Shown: in pieces, positions 52,577 to 62,032 of the stretch
How positions within the stretch are numbered: position 1 is the first letter of the stretch
Layout of the letters: each line of letters begins with the position of its first letter
Assembly (NCBI RefSeq): GCF_003992665.1
Contig: NZ_RZMX01000001.1
Location: forward strand, 102,649-166,648
DNA length: 64,000 nucleotides
Direction of reading: 5' to 3'
Origin: Pelagibacterium montanilacus
GTDB lineage: Bacteria > Pseudomonadota > Alphaproteobacteria > Rhizobiales > Devosiaceae
Program-made: the position numbers and the translations under genes
The notes under the pieces: generated by a model
Database searches by the model: none
What the model was told of the DNA's origin: nothing
The model's input: the letters and a program-made list of their open reading frames with translations, nothing else

Positions 52577-53743
52577 TCAGAGATATCCTGCCAGAACGCC
52601 GGGATTGAAGAGCGCTTGAGGGTCGAAGGCCGCCTTGACCCTCTTGCCGAGTTCGGCCACCGCGCGGCCCGGGCCGATCAGCGGCCAGTCCGTGTCCGCC
52701 GCGCAGCGCACCACCATCGGGTGGCCCCCGCGCTCGGCGATCCCGGCCATCGCCGCCTCGACTGATGCATCCGCGCCGAGCCCCAGCCAGATCAGCCCTC
52801 CGCCCCAATCCGCCATAACCCTCGCCTCGAGACGCTGCGCCAGCTCAAGGATGGACGGAGCCTTGGAAGGTGCTACATGAACGCGCAGGACGGCCGCGCA
52901 GTTCGGCGCCGCGAAATCGCGCGCATTGCCGACCCGGCGCCAGTTCTTTGCGCCCTCTTCGTCCCCGACCGGCGCGAAGGCACCATGGTGGGCAAGCAAC
53001 TCCGAAAGGCGTTCGGAGCGATAGGCACAGCTTTCCGAAAAGCCCTCGATCCGCACCAGCGTCATGGACGGCTCGGCATCTGCAGCCTCGATATAGGCCG
53101 CAGCGCTGACTTCGAAGGGCGTGGCCAGAGCATCCGCGAGCGCGGTGAGCGCCCCTTCGGGCGCGAGGCCTCTGGCAGCCAGCGTCACTGCGGACTGGGG
53201 CCGCGGCAGCACCTTGAACGTAACCTCGGTCAACACCCCGAGCGTCCCACAGGCCCCGGCATTGAGCTTGACCAGATCGAGCCCCGTCACGTTCTTGGTC
53301 ACCCGCCCGCCGCTCTTGATGATCTCGCCCCGCCCGTTGACCATCCGGATGCCGATCAGGTGATCGCGGGCCGAGCCCGCCGCCACGCGCCGGGGTCCCG
53401 AGATGTTGGCAGCGGCCAAGGCCCCGATCGTCGGCGTGCCCTCGGTTCCCAACAGCCCCCTATGATCCATCGGCTCGAAGGGGAGCATCTGGCCCTTATC
53501 GGCAAGGGCGGCCTCCACCTCGGCCAGCGGGGTGCCGGCCCGCGCCGCGATTACCATTTCGGCCGGCTCGTAGAGCGTGATGCCCGACAGCCCGGTGGTG
53601 GTGAGCTCCGAGCCTTCTGCCCTCCCCCCGATGGCCCCGCGCGTCGCCCCGCCGCGGATCGCAAAACGCTCGCCCGTCCCTGCCGCGCGGGAAACCAGCT
53701 CGGCGAGTTCGTCTTCGCTCGCCGGCACATAGAGGGTGCTCAT
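52577..53743 (-). CDS. glcE: Glycolate oxidase, FAD-binding subunit
   Basis: A 388-residue PCMH-type FAD subunit. The FAD site shows FAIRGGATRGAIGG, GTEGTPTIGALAAANISGPR and VKLNAGACGTLGVLTEVTFK. GlcE is a shortened homologue of GlcD. The ATG at 53741-53743 overlaps the glcD stop (ATATGA). A longer frame upstream runs into glcD and is rejected. Contains the usual C-terminal FDPQALFNPG. Confidence 0.95.
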   Translation of the reverse strand: MSTLYVPASEDELAELVSRAAGTGERFAIRGGATRGAIGGRAEGSELTTTGLSGITLYEPAEMVIAARAGTPLAEVEAALADKGQMLPFEPMDHRGLLGTEGTPTIGALAAANISGPRRVAAGSARDHLIGIRMVNGRGEIIKSGGRVTKNVTGLDLVKLNAGACGTLGVLTEVTFKVLPRPQSAVTLAARGLAPEGALTALADALATPFEVSAAAYIEAADAEPSMTLVRIEGFSESCAYRSERLSELLAHHGAFAPVGDEEGAKNWRRVGNARDFAAPNCAAVLRVHVAPSKAPSILELAQRLEARVMADWGGGLIWLGLGADASVEAAMAGIAERGGHPMVVRCAADTDWPLIGPGRAVAELGKRVKAAFDPQALFNPGVLAGYL

Positions 53744-55173
53744 ATCAGCCGCCCTTCGAGCGGGAACACCTTGGCCGGGTTGAGCCGCCAGTCCGGATCG
53801 AACGCAGCCCGCACCCTCAATTGCTGGTCGAGATCGGCCTTGGTGAACTGAAAGCCCATCAGATCGCGCTTTTCGATCCCCACCCCGTGTTCCCCGGTCA
53901 GGCACCCGCCGACCTCCACGCACAGTTTCAGAATATCATTGCCCGCCGCCTCAGCGCGCGCCTGATCCTCGGGATCGTTGGCATCAAACAGGATCAGGGG
54001 ATGGAGATTGCCGTCTCCGGCATGAAAGACATTGGCAACGCGCAAACCGTAGCCGGCGACGATTTCGCCGAGCCGCTTGAGCACGAATGGCAATTGCCCG
54101 GTGGGGATCGTCCCGTCCATGCAGATATAGTCGGCCACCCGGCCCGTGGCGCCGAACGCCGATTTCCGGCCCTTCCAGATTTGTGCCGTCTCGAGTGCGG
54201 ATCGGGACTGCTTGATCACCCGCACTCCGTGCGCCTCGGCGATGGCGATGATCCGGGCAAGGCTCGCATCGACCTCTGCGTCCGAGCCCTCGACCTCGAT
54301 GATCAGCATCGCTTCCACATCGAGCGGATAGCCCGCCTTGGCAAAGGCCTCGCAGATCTCGATCGCGGGCCGGTCCATGAACTCCATGGCCACCGGCACG
54401 ATACCCGCGGCGATGATCGCGGCGACGCACGCCCCCGCCTCCTCGCTGGAATCGAATCCGAAAAGCACGGGCCGCGCGCCCTCGGCGGTGGGGATGATGC
54501 GCAGTGTGGCTTCCGTGACGATCCCGAGCTGGCCTTCCGAACCGATCAGCAGGCCGAGGAGATTGAGCCCGGGGACGTCCATCGCGTCACCGCCGAGATC
54601 GATGATCGTCCCGTCATTGAGGACGACCTTGACCCCAAGGACGTTGTTGGATGTCACCCCGTATTTCAGGCAGTGCGCACCGCCCGAATTCATCCCGATA
54701 TTGCCGCCGATCGTGCAGGCAAGCTGGGAGGAGGGGTCCGGGGCGTAAAAGAAGCCCTCGGGCGCCACCGCCGCGGACACCGCGACATTGGTGATCCCCG
54801 TTTCAACAGTGATGGTGCGGCTTTTGCGATCGAAATCGAGCACCCGATTGAGCTTGGAGACCCCGATCACCACCGCATCCTCCTGGGGGATGGCGCCGCC
54901 GGCCAGAGATGTGCCCGCCCCGCGCGGCACCACGTTCACCCCTGCCGCGTGGCAGCAGGCCATGACCGCGCTCACTTCCTCGGTGGAGCGCGGGAGCACC
55001 ACTGCGAGCGGCATGCGCCGGTAGGCGGTCAGCGCGTCAGTCTCAAAGGCCCGCATCTGGTCGGTCGCAACGATCAGGCACTCCTCCGGCACCACCCCCG
55101 CCAGCGCGGCGATGATCTCTTCGCGCCGGTCGGTGATGGTCATGTCGGGAATGGGAAACTGGATATGGGTCAT
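53740..55173 (-). CDS. glcD: Glycolate oxidase, catalytic FAD subunit
   Basis: A 477-residue FAD-dependent oxidase of the FAD_binding_4/FAD-oxidase_C type. The N-terminal FAD motif is VVPRGAGTSLAGGAIPQED, followed by CTIGGNIGMNSGGAHCLKYG and GLLIGSEGQLGIVTEATL. The substrate domain has the metal-type HAGDGNLHPLILF and GEHGVGIEKRDLM. ATG at 55171-55173 with AAGGA upstream; a 20-codon longer frame has no ribosome site. First gene of glcDEF. Confidence 0.96.
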   Translation of the reverse strand: MTHIQFPIPDMTITDRREEIIAALAGVVPEECLIVATDQMRAFETDALTAYRRMPLAVVLPRSTEEVSAVMACCHAAGVNVVPRGAGTSLAGGAIPQEDAVVIGVSKLNRVLDFDRKSRTITVETGITNVAVSAAVAPEGFFYAPDPSSQLACTIGGNIGMNSGGAHCLKYGVTSNNVLGVKVVLNDGTIIDLGGDAMDVPGLNLLGLLIGSEGQLGIVTEATLRIIPTAEGARPVLFGFDSSEEAGACVAAIIAAGIVPVAMEFMDRPAIEICEAFAKAGYPLDVEAMLIIEVEGSDAEVDASLARIIAIAEAHGVRVIKQSRSALETAQIWKGRKSAFGATGRVADYICMDGTIPTGQLPFVLKRLGEIVAGYGLRVANVFHAGDGNLHPLILFDANDPEDQARAEAAGNDILKLCVEVGGCLTGEHGVGIEKRDLMGFQFTKADLDQQLRVRAAFDPDWRLNPAKVFPLEGRLI

Positions 55174-55361
55174 GGCCGTCCTTCTCTCTCTCCGACACTG
55201 AGCCCCATGCAGCGGCGCGCTCAACCGCTGCAATCAACATTTCCGCATCATGGAAGCCCATGGCACACAGTGAACGCCCCACCCCGACGCCCGGGCTACC
55301 CCTCGACCGCCCCAGATAGCGGCGCTCCGGCGTGCGCCAAGCGCCTTGCAAGAACGCCCCA

Positions 55362-55403
55362 TGTGCATTTCAGATATCAAATCGCGCATAGCAGGCATCT
55401 GAA
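55362..55403. promoter_or_regulatory. Inverted-repeat operator before the ABC substrate-binding gene
   Basis: TTTCAGAT (55367-55374) and ATCTGAAA (55396-55403) form an inverted repeat 100 bases before the gene. The left arm is part of GTGCATTTCAGATA (55362-55375), which recurs with one change at 59078-59091 by the AraC gene. The rest of the 302-base gap (55174-55475) shows nothing coding. Likely AraC site; inference. Confidence 0.45.
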
Positions 55404-55475
55404 AGGGGCATGATAGCAGCTATAGAGTGGAGAACGATAATAAAAAAATTCAGTTCTGGTTCTAAGGAGGAGACC

Positions 55476-56696
55476 ATGACCAGTTTTCTGGGGCGTCTTT
55501 TGACGTCCAGCGCGCTCATTGCCGCCGGCACGAGCGTAGCCCACGCGCAGATGTCCGAAGACATGGTGCGCATCGGCGTTCTCACAGACATGAGCGGCAT
55601 CTATTCGGACCTCGCCGGTGACGGCGCGGTGGAGGCCGTGCGCATGGCCGTGGAAGATTTCGGCGGCGAAGTGAACGGCGCGCCCATCGACGTGGTCGTC
55701 TATGACCACCTCAACCAGGCCGACGTGGCCGCGGCCAAGGCACGCGAATGGTTCGATGTCGAGGGGGTCGACATGATCACGGACCTCTCCAATTCGGGCG
55801 CGGCCCTGGCCGTGGCGGGCGTTGCCAGGGAGATGGAACGCCACATCATCGTCAACGGATCGTCCAATATCGGCATCACCAACGACGTGTGTTCGCCCTA
55901 CGCGGTGCACTGGGCCTATGACGCCTATTCGCTCGCCAACGGCACCGGCCGCGCCGTGGTGGAAGCGGGCGGGCTGGAATGGTTCTTCCTCACCGTCGAC
56001 TTCGCCTTCGGCATCGGGCTCGAAGAACAGGTGACCGGCGTGGTCGAGGACGCAGGCGGAGAGGTTCTGGGGTCGGCCCGGCACCCGCTGGGCACCACCG
56101 ATTTCTCGTCCTACATGCTTCAGGCCCAGTCTTCGGGTGCCGAGATCGTGGGCATCGCCTCGACGGGCGGGGATGCGATCAACGCCATCAACGCGGCCGC
56201 CGAATTCGGGATCACCCAGGACCAGACGCTCGCAGCGCTCCTGCTCTGGCTCAACGACATTCACTCGATCGGTCTCGAAGCCGCCGGCGGGCTGCAGCTC
56301 ACCAATGGCTGGTACTGGGACATGAACGAGGAGTCGCGCGAATTCGCCAACCGCTACTTCGAGCGCGTAGGGATGATGCCCAACATGAGCCAGGCGGGCA
56401 ATTACTCGGCCACCATGCACTACCTCAAGGCCATCGAGACGGCGGGAACCGACGACCCCGATGCGGTTTCCCAAGCCATGCGGTCGACGCCGATTTCCGA
56501 CTTCTTCACCGACGACGGCTACATCCGCGAGGACGGCCGGATGATGCACGACATGTATCTGTGGAAGGTGAAGACCCCTGAGCAGTCCGAATATGATTGG
56601 GACTATCTCGAAGCGGTCTCGACCATCCCCGCCGAGGAGGCCTTCCAGCCGCTCGACCAGAGCACCTGCTATCTCGTTACGGGTGAAGAGGGCTGA
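55476..56696 (+). CDS. ABC transporter substrate-binding protein, branched-chain type
   Basis: A 406-residue periplasmic binding protein of the LivJ/LivK (peripla_BP_6) type. A signal peptide covers about 1-25 (cut near AHAQ). Blocks: RIGVLTDMSGIYSDLAGDGA, VEAVRMAVEDFGGEVNG, and LGTTDFSSYMLQAQSSGAE. One disulfide is possible between DVCSP and STCYL. ATG at 55476 with AAGGAGG upstream. A hairpin follows before the ATPase gene. The ligand is unknown; the family binds amino acids, amides, urea and aromatic acids. Confidence 0.92.
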   Translation: MTSFLGRLLTSSALIAAGTSVAHAQMSEDMVRIGVLTDMSGIYSDLAGDGAVEAVRMAVEDFGGEVNGAPIDVVVYDHLNQADVAAAKAREWFDVEGVDMITDLSNSGAALAVAGVAREMERHIIVNGSSNIGITNDVCSPYAVHWAYDAYSLANGTGRAVVEAGGLEWFFLTVDFAFGIGLEEQVTGVVEDAGGEVLGSARHPLGTTDFSSYMLQAQSSGAEIVGIASTGGDAINAINAAAEFGITQDQTLAALLLWLNDIHSIGLEAAGGLQLTNGWYWDMNEESREFANRYFERVGMMPNMSQAGNYSATMHYLKAIETAGTDDPDAVSQAMRSTPISDFFTDDGYIREDGRMMHDMYLWKVKTPEQSEYDWDYLEAVSTIPAEEAFQPLDQSTCYLVTGEEG

Positions 56697-56721
56697 CGCC
56701 CCGCTCCTGACCGGAACCGAA

Positions 56722-56749
56722 CTGCCGGGCACCTTATCGGGCCCGGCAG
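56722..56749 (+). terminator. Hairpin between substrate-binding and ATPase genes
   Basis: Stem CTGCCGGGC / GCCCGGCAG with a ten-base loop. No run of Ts follows, so it is more likely an mRNA-stabilising or partial-termination hairpin that keeps the binding protein transcript abundant. Confidence 0.55.
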
Positions 56750-56775
56750 TGCCTTAACGCAGAACGGGTGTTCCC

Positions 56776-57528
56776 ATGAGCGAGCATGTTCTCGAAGTCT
56801 CCGGGCTGACCAAGGACTTCCGCGGTTTCGTGGCCGTGGACGATGTCTCGCTTTCGGTCCGCACCGGTGCGATCCACGCCTTGATCGGCCCGAATGGCGC
56901 CGGCAAGACCACCTGCTTTAATTTGCTCACCAAATTCCTCACCCCCACGGCGGGCACGATCCGCTATCGCGGCGAGGACATCACCCGCAAGGGTCCCGAT
57001 GCTATCGCCCGCAAGGGACTGGTGCGCTCGTTCCAGATCTCGGCGGTGTTCAATTCCCTCTCGGTGCGCGACAACGTCATGCGCGCCATCCAGCGCCACA
57101 GGGGCGAGTCCTTCGACTTCTGGCGCTCGCGCAAGGTGCTCGGGGCTGGGCGCGAGAAAGCCGAGGGCTTGATCGAAGCCGTCGGCATCACCCGGCTCGC
57201 CAACACCCCGGCCGGCGAATTGTCCTATGGCCATCGCCGTGCGCTCGAGATCGCCACGACCCTTGCCCTCGAACCTGACTTCATCCTTCTGGACGAGCCC
57301 ACCGCGGGCATGGGCATCGAAGACGTCGAGCGCATAACCCGGTTGATCGAGACCGCCGCCAAGGGCCGGACGGTGCTGATGGTCGAGCACAATCTCGATA
57401 TCGTCTCCCAGATCAGCACCCATGTGACCGTTCTGGCCCGGGGACGCATCCTTGCCGAGGGCGACTACGCGACCATCGCCGCCAATTCCGAAGTGATCGA
57501 CGCCTATCTTGGAGGCGGCCATGGCTGA
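56776..57528 (+). CDS. ABC transporter ATP-binding protein, LivG type
   Basis: A 250-residue ABC ATPase. Walker A is GPNGAGKTT, signature LSYGHRRALEIATTLA, Walker B FILLDEPTAGMG, followed by MVEHNLDIV. The LivG-type insert VRSFQISAVFNSLSVRDNVM is present. ATG at 56776. It overlaps livF by eight bases (GGCCATGGCTGA). Confidence 0.93.
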   Translation: MSEHVLEVSGLTKDFRGFVAVDDVSLSVRTGAIHALIGPNGAGKTTCFNLLTKFLTPTAGTIRYRGEDITRKGPDAIARKGLVRSFQISAVFNSLSVRDNVMRAIQRHRGESFDFWRSRKVLGAGREKAEGLIEAVGITRLANTPAGELSYGHRRALEIATTLALEPDFILLDEPTAGMGIEDVERITRLIETAAKGRTVLMVEHNLDIVSQISTHVTVLARGRILAEGDYATIAANSEVIDAYLGGGHG

Positions 57529-58249
57529 GCCTGCATACCAATCCCATGACCAGAGCCATCTTGCCATCCGAGGGCTGAAGGCCTGGTACGGACCCAGCCA
57601 GGCGCTCTATGGCATCGACATCGACATCCGCCCGGGCGAACTTGTGACGCTTCTGGGCCGCAACGGCGCGGGCAAATCCACCACCCTGCGCTCGATCATG
57701 GGCATGGTCTCGCGCCGCACCGGCTCGGTCATGCTCGCCGGACAAGAGACGATTGGCCTCGCGTCCCATGTGATTGCCCGCAAGGGCATCGCGCTGTGCC
57801 CGGAGGATCGCGGCATCTACGCATCCCTCTCCGCTGAGGAAAACCTCATGCTGCCCCCGGTCGTTGACAAGGACGGGCTCAGCGTCGAAGAGGTGCTCGA
57901 GATTTTTCCCGGCCTGCGCGGACGGCTCAAGAGCCCAGGCACCAAACTTTCGGGCGGTGAGCAGCAGATGCTGGCCATCGCGCGCATCCTGCGCACCGGT
58001 GCGAAACTGCTCCTGCTCGACGAGCCCACCGAAGGACTTGCCCCGGTCATCGTCCAGCAGATCGGGGCAGCGATCGCCCGCCTCAAGGACAAGGGCCTGA
58101 CCCTCCTTATGGTCGAGCAGAACGTCCGCTTCGCCTCGACCGTCGCCGACCGCCACTACATCATCGATCGCGGCCGGGTCGCCGACGCCATCACCAACGA
58201 GACGCTCGTCTCAGATTTCGGCCGCGTAACCCGCCTGCTCGGCGTCTGA
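57521..58249 (+). CDS. ABC transporter ATP-binding protein, LivF type
   Basis: A 242-residue ABC ATPase. Walker A GRNGAGKST, signature LSGGEQQMLAIARILRTG, Walker B LLLLDEPTEGLAP and MVEQNVRFAS fit LivF. The ATG at 57521 lies inside livG with GGAGG five bases before it, so the two ATPases are coupled. The permease genes are not next; a divergent AraC gene separates them. Confidence 0.93.
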   Translation: MAEPAYQSHDQSHLAIRGLKAWYGPSQALYGIDIDIRPGELVTLLGRNGAGKSTTLRSIMGMVSRRTGSVMLAGQETIGLASHVIARKGIALCPEDRGIYASLSAEENLMLPPVVDKDGLSVEEVLEIFPGLRGRLKSPGTKLSGGEQQMLAIARILRTGAKLLLLDEPTEGLAPVIVQQIGAAIARLKDKGLTLLMVEQNVRFASTVADRHYIIDRGRVADAITNETLVSDFGRVTRLLGV

Positions 58250-58264
58250 GCCGCAACACCCGGT

Positions 58265-59113
58265 TCAGAGCTTGCCCCTGCGGTGGGTCTGGAACCGGGA
58301 CGGACGGAAGCCCGTCATCCGCTTGAAGGTGTTGGAGAACGCGAACGGGTTCTGGTAGCCGACTTCGAAGGCCACGTCCTCGACCCGCATTTCCGTTGTC
58401 GCCAGCAGGTCTGCCGCATGCTGGATGCGCAGATAGGTCAATTGCTGCATCGGGCTGCGCCCCAGCCGGCTCTGGCACAGCCGCCGCAGATGCTCCCCGC
58501 TCATTCCGGCCAGATCCGCCAGCATCTCCAGCGTCCAGCCATGCCCGAGATCGGAGCTGACCCGCGTCCAGAGCGTGCCCAGCCGCTCCTCGCCCTGCAG
58601 AGGTTCGACGAACAGCGAGACATAGTGCTCGATCAGGTTGATCCAGAGCGTCGCCGAGCGGATATCGCCGGCGGTCTTCATCTCGTGATGCAGCCCCAGG
58701 ATCGCATGGGAGAGCGGGCGCGCATCGAAACTGGCCACCAGCGGGGTAAGCCCTCCCGAGGCCGAACGCGGGGACGTCGGCATGTAGCGCACCCAGCAAT
58801 ACTGCCAGCGCTTGCCCAGTACCGCGTGGAAGGCATGGAGCACATGGGCAGGTGCGAGCGTCACCATGCCCTGCCGGTGGGCCCGCCAGCGCCCGTCGAG
58901 CAGCATGCGCCCCTCGCCCCCCAGACACGCATGCAGGTAAGCGCCCGAAAGATTGGTCCGCACCACCCGATAGGGTACCGCAGCGTCACCCACACCCACA
59001 TGCGAAATCTGCCTTTGGGCGAGGGCCGGGCACTCCTCCGCACGCACGATCTGCTGGAAGGTATCGTCCCCGACGATGTGCGTTTCAGATAGTTTCTCGT
59101 GCATGATGGCCAT
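58265..59113 (-). CDS. AraC-family transcriptional regulator
   Basis: A 282-residue regulator with an N-terminal cupin-like sensing domain (about 25-150) and two C-terminal helix-turn-helix motifs: LADLAGMSGEHLRRLCQSRL and VEDVAFEVGYQNPFAFSNTF, ending GFRPSRFQTHRR. It lies on the opposite strand between the ATPase and permease genes. Start ATG at 59113 or 59104; neither has a clear ribosome site. The very long frame upstream is antisense to the permease. It probably controls the surrounding transporter operon. Confidence 0.88.
   Translation of the reverse strand: MAIMHEKLSETHIVGDDTFQQIVRAEECPALAQRQISHVGVGDAAVPYRVVRTNLSGAYLHACLGGEGRMLLDGRWRAHRQGMVTLAPAHVLHAFHAVLGKRWQYCWVRYMPTSPRSASGGLTPLVASFDARPLSHAILGLHHEMKTAGDIRSATLWINLIEHYVSLFVEPLQGEERLGTLWTRVSSDLGHGWTLEMLADLAGMSGEHLRRLCQSRLGRSPMQQLTYLRIQHAADLLATTEMRVEDVAFEVGYQNPFAFSNTFKRMTGFRPSRFQTHRRGKL
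59078..59091 (+). promoter_or_regulatory. Second copy of the operator-like motif near AraC
   Basis: GTGCGTTTCAGATA differs by one base from the motif at 55362-55375. It sits inside the first codons of the AraC gene and 200 bases before the permease gene. It could serve autoregulation and activation of the permease unit. Confidence 0.4.
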
Positions 59114-59209
59114 AGTCAGGCCAATAGCGCGCCCTGTAAAGTGGGGATCGATAATGCGCCTGGAGGAAACCCCGCTCGCTTGTGCACGCGGGAACGCGGA
59201 GGAATCCAC

Positions 59210-59281
59210 ATGACAGCCGTGCGCGAAAAGGCACATCCCGATCCGGCCGGATGCCCCGCCAGCCGCGTGGGAGCGCGCTAG
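59210..59281 (+). CDS. Possible 23-residue leader peptide before livH-type gene
   Basis: The frame MTAVREKAHPDPAGCPASRV ends in GAR and a TAG three bases before the permease start. GGAGGA lies six bases before its ATG, a better ribosome site than any for the permease gene itself (GTG at 59285). It may couple translation of the permease to a leader. Not known from any family; low complexity, so real translation is uncertain. Confidence 0.4.
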   Translation: MTAVREKAHPDPAGCPASRVGAR

Positions 59282-59284
59282 CTC

Positions 59285-60172
59285 GTGGACATTTTCGGTA
59301 TTCCCCACCAGGCCTTTCTGGGCCAGATCATGCTCGGCGTGGTCAACGGCGCCTTTTATGCCGTGCTCAGCCTCGGGCTCGCGATCATCTTCGGCATCGT
59401 CAAGATCGTGAACTTCGCCCATGGCGCCTTCTTCATGGCCGGGGCATTCATCGCCTTTCTTCTGGGCCGGCATCTGGGCATCGGCTACTGGCCGTCGCTC
59501 ATCATCGTGCCGTTGGTCGTGGCAGGCATCGGCATGGTGGTCGAACGGCTGCTTCTGCGTCGCATCTATGGGCTCGATCCCATCTACGGGCTGCTTTTGA
59601 CCTTCGGGATGGTGCTCGTGATCGAGGGCGGATTCCGCATCGCGTTCGGCTCCTCGGGCTATCCCTATGCCGCACCCGACCAGTTGCGCGGCGCCACGAA
59701 TCTTGGCTTTATGGTCATGCCAAACTACCGGCTCGTCGTGATCGTCTCGGCGCTTTTCGTCTGCGCGGTGACATGGTTTGTCATCGAACGCACATCGATA
59801 GGCGCCAAGCTGCGCGCGGCCACCGAAAAAGCCGAACTGACTCAGGCGTTCGGGGTCAATGTCCCTCTGCTGCTCACCCTGACCTACGGCGCGGGCGTCG
59901 GGCTCGCCGCCTTCGCGGGCGTGCTCGCCGCCCCTATCCAGCACGTCAATCCGTCCATGGGGTCCGAACTGGTCATCATCGTCTTTGCCATCGTGGTGAT
60001 CGGCGGGCTGGGCTCGATATCGGGAGCCGTGTTCACAGGGCTGATGCTCGGCGTCGTCGAGGGCCTGACCAAGGTGTTCTACGCCGAGGGCTCAACGACC
60101 ATCGTCTTTCTGGTCATGGCGCTGGTCCTTCTGGTCCGGCCTGCGGGCCTCTTTGGACGCGAGGAGAGCTGA
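59285..60172 (+). CDS. ABC transporter permease, LivH type
   Basis: A 295-residue inner-membrane permease with about eight hydrophobic segments. Family marks: GVVNGAFYAVLSLGLAIIFG and IVKIVNFAHGAFFMAGAF at the start, RAATEKAELTQAFGVNV (the EAA-like loop) and VIGGLGSISGAVFTGLMLG near the end. Start GTG at 59285, three bases after the leader frame. Confidence 0.93.
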   Translation: MDIFGIPHQAFLGQIMLGVVNGAFYAVLSLGLAIIFGIVKIVNFAHGAFFMAGAFIAFLLGRHLGIGYWPSLIIVPLVVAGIGMVVERLLLRRIYGLDPIYGLLLTFGMVLVIEGGFRIAFGSSGYPYAAPDQLRGATNLGFMVMPNYRLVVIVSALFVCAVTWFVIERTSIGAKLRAATEKAELTQAFGVNVPLLLTLTYGAGVGLAAFAGVLAAPIQHVNPSMGSELVIIVFAIVVIGGLGSISGAVFTGLMLGVVEGLTKVFYAEGSTTIVFLVMALVLLVRPAGLFGREES

Positions 60173-60173
60173 G

Positions 60174-61181
60174 ATGACCATCCCACCCATCCCGCGCGCC
60201 GTCCTCATCGCCCTTGGCGCGCTCGCCCTCGCCCTGCTCGTCGCGGTGCCTTTCTTTCCGACCGTCATCTACCCGGTCTTTGTCATGCGCATCATGTGCA
60301 TGGCGCTCTTTGCCTGCGCCTTCAACATCCTCCTGGGTCAGACCGGCATCCTCTCGTTCGGCCACGCGGCCTTTTTCGGCGGTGCCGCCTACATCACCGG
60401 CTATGGGCTCTTGCACCTGGGCTGGGCGCCCGAATTCTCCATACTGCTCGGCGTCGCCTTTGCCACCGCGCTCGGCGCGCTCTTTGGGGCGCTGGCCACG
60501 CGGCGCTCTGGAATCTACCTCGCCATGATCACCCTGGCGCTGGCCCAGCTCGTCTATTTCGTTTTCCTGCGCCTCCCCTTCACTCACGCCGAGGACGGGA
60601 TGCAGGGCGTGCCGCGCGGCACGCTGTTCGGGCTGCTTGACCTGCGCTCCGATCTCAACCTCTATTTCGTCGTGATGGCCATCGTGGCCCTTGGGCTGGC
60701 GGCGGTCTACCGGATCGTGAACTCGCCCTTCGGCGAGGTCTTGCGCGCCATCCGCGATCATGAACCGCGTGCCCTCTCGCTGGGCTATCCCGTCGCCCGC
60801 TACAAGATCCTTGCCTTCGCCCTTTCGGCGGGGCTTTCCGGGCTCGCCGGATCGCTTAAGGTCATCATCTACCAGGTCGCCGCCTTGCGCGACGTGCACT
60901 GGTCCATGTCCGGCGACGTCATCCTGATGACTCTGTTGGGCGGGATGAACTCGGTCTTTGGTCCGGTCATCGGTGCTGGAATCGTCTCCGCGCTCTATTA
61001 TTATTTCTCCGCCTTTGGCGGCTGGGTCACCGTCATGGTGGGCACCGTCTTCATCGTTTGCGTTCTGGTCTTCCGCCGCGGGGTGGCCGGCCAGATCCGT
61101 CACATGCTCGCAGCGGCCCCCAACCGGCCAGCAGCGTCCCCCTCTTCCAGCATCAAGGACAATCAGAATGCCTCGCATTGA
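60174..61181 (+). CDS. ABC transporter permease, LivM type
   Basis: A 335-residue permease with about nine membrane segments. [20 protein letters not shown] and [20 protein letters not shown] are LivM blocks; [19 protein letters not shown] is the coupling loop and [18 protein letters not shown] the end block. ATG at 60174, one base after the livH stop. Its end overlaps the TIM-barrel gene by 14 bases. Confidence 0.93.
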   Translation: MTIPPIPRAVLIALGALALALLVAVPFFPTVIYPVFVMRIMCMALFACAFNILLGQTGILSFGHAAFFGGAAYITGYGLLHLGWAPEFSILLGVAFATALGALFGALATRRSGIYLAMITLALAQLVYFVFLRLPFTHAEDGMQGVPRGTLFGLLDLRSDLNLYFVVMAIVALGLAAVYRIVNSPFGEVLRAIRDHEPRALSLGYPVARYKILAFALSAGLSGLAGSLKVIIYQVAALRDVHWSMSGDVILMTLLGGMNSVFGPVIGAGIVSALYYYFSAFGGWVTVMVGTVFIVCVLVFRRGVAGQIRHMLAAAPNRPAASPSSSIKDNQNASH

Positions 61182-62001
61182 ACGCGCAAAGATCGTGGAG
61201 CGGCTCCAGGAGATGGTGCGCAACCGCACGCCCATCGTGGGCGGAGGCGCAGGCACGGGAATTTCGGCCAAGAGCGAGGAAGCGGGCGGGATCGACCTGA
61301 TCATCGTCTACAATTCCGGCCGCTACCGCATGGCGGGCCGGGCCTCTTCGGCCGGCCTGCTTGCCTATGGCAATGCAAACGAGATCGTCAAGGAAATGGC
61401 GCTCGAGGTGCTGCCCGTGGTCAAGCACACCCCGGTGATCGCCGGGGTGAACGGCACCGACCCGTTCGTGATCATGCCGGTGCTGCTCCGGGAGCTGAAG
61501 GATCTGGGCTTTTCGGGCGTCCAGAATTTCCCCACTGTGGGCATCATCGACGGCACCTTCCGGGTAAGCCTCGAGGAAACCGGCATCAATTATGCCTCGG
61601 AGATCGACATGATCGGTCAGGCCCACGCGCTCGACATGCTCACCACCCCTTACGTCTTTGACGCCGATCAGGCCATCGAGATGACCAAAGCGGGCGCGGA
61701 TATGATCGTCCCGCATATGGGCGTTACCACTGGGGGAACCATCGGGGCAACCACAGCAAAGTCGCTCGCGGACTCGGTCCGGCTGATCGACGAATGGGCT
61801 GAGGCGGCCCGAAAGGTCCGCAAGGACGTGATCGTCATCGCCCATGGCGGCCCGATCGCTACTCCCGAAGACGTCGCCTATGTTCTTGAGCATTCCGAAC
61901 ACTGCAACGGATTTTACGGCGCCTCGAGCGTCGAGCGCCTGCCGGTCGAGACGGCCATCAAGCACAACATCGAGGCCTTCAAAAACCTGAGGATGAAATA
62001 G
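61168..62001 (+). CDS. PEP hydrolase-family TIM-barrel protein (Tm-1 C-terminal domain family)
   Basis: A 277-residue protein of the 'phosphoenolpyruvate hydrolase family' (TIM-barrel signal-transduction-like). Marks are [53 protein letters not shown] and [16 protein letters not shown]. The name is from annotation; a reaction in this subgroup is not established to my knowledge. In plants the same domain is fused behind a Tm-1-like domain, here encoded two genes downstream. ATG at 61168 overlaps livM, so it is part of the transporter operon. Confidence 0.88.
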   Translation: MPRIERAKIVERLQEMVRNRTPIVGGGAGTGISAKSEEAGGIDLIIVYNSGRYRMAGRASSAGLLAYGNANEIVKEMALEVLPVVKHTPVIAGVNGTDPFVIMPVLLRELKDLGFSGVQNFPTVGIIDGTFRVSLEETGINYASEIDMIGQAHALDMLTTPYVFDADQAIEMTKAGADMIVPHMGVTTGGTIGATTAKSLADSVRLIDEWAEAARKVRKDVIVIAHGGPIATPEDVAYVLEHSEHCNGFYGASSVERLPVETAIKHNIEAFKNLRMK

Positions 62002-62032
62002 GCCCGGAACGGGCCAAGGGAAGGAGATCATC

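Noticed and set aside
59114..59944. Long upstream extension of the AraC frame
   Set aside because: It runs antisense through the livH-type gene, and the normal AraC length ends near 59113.
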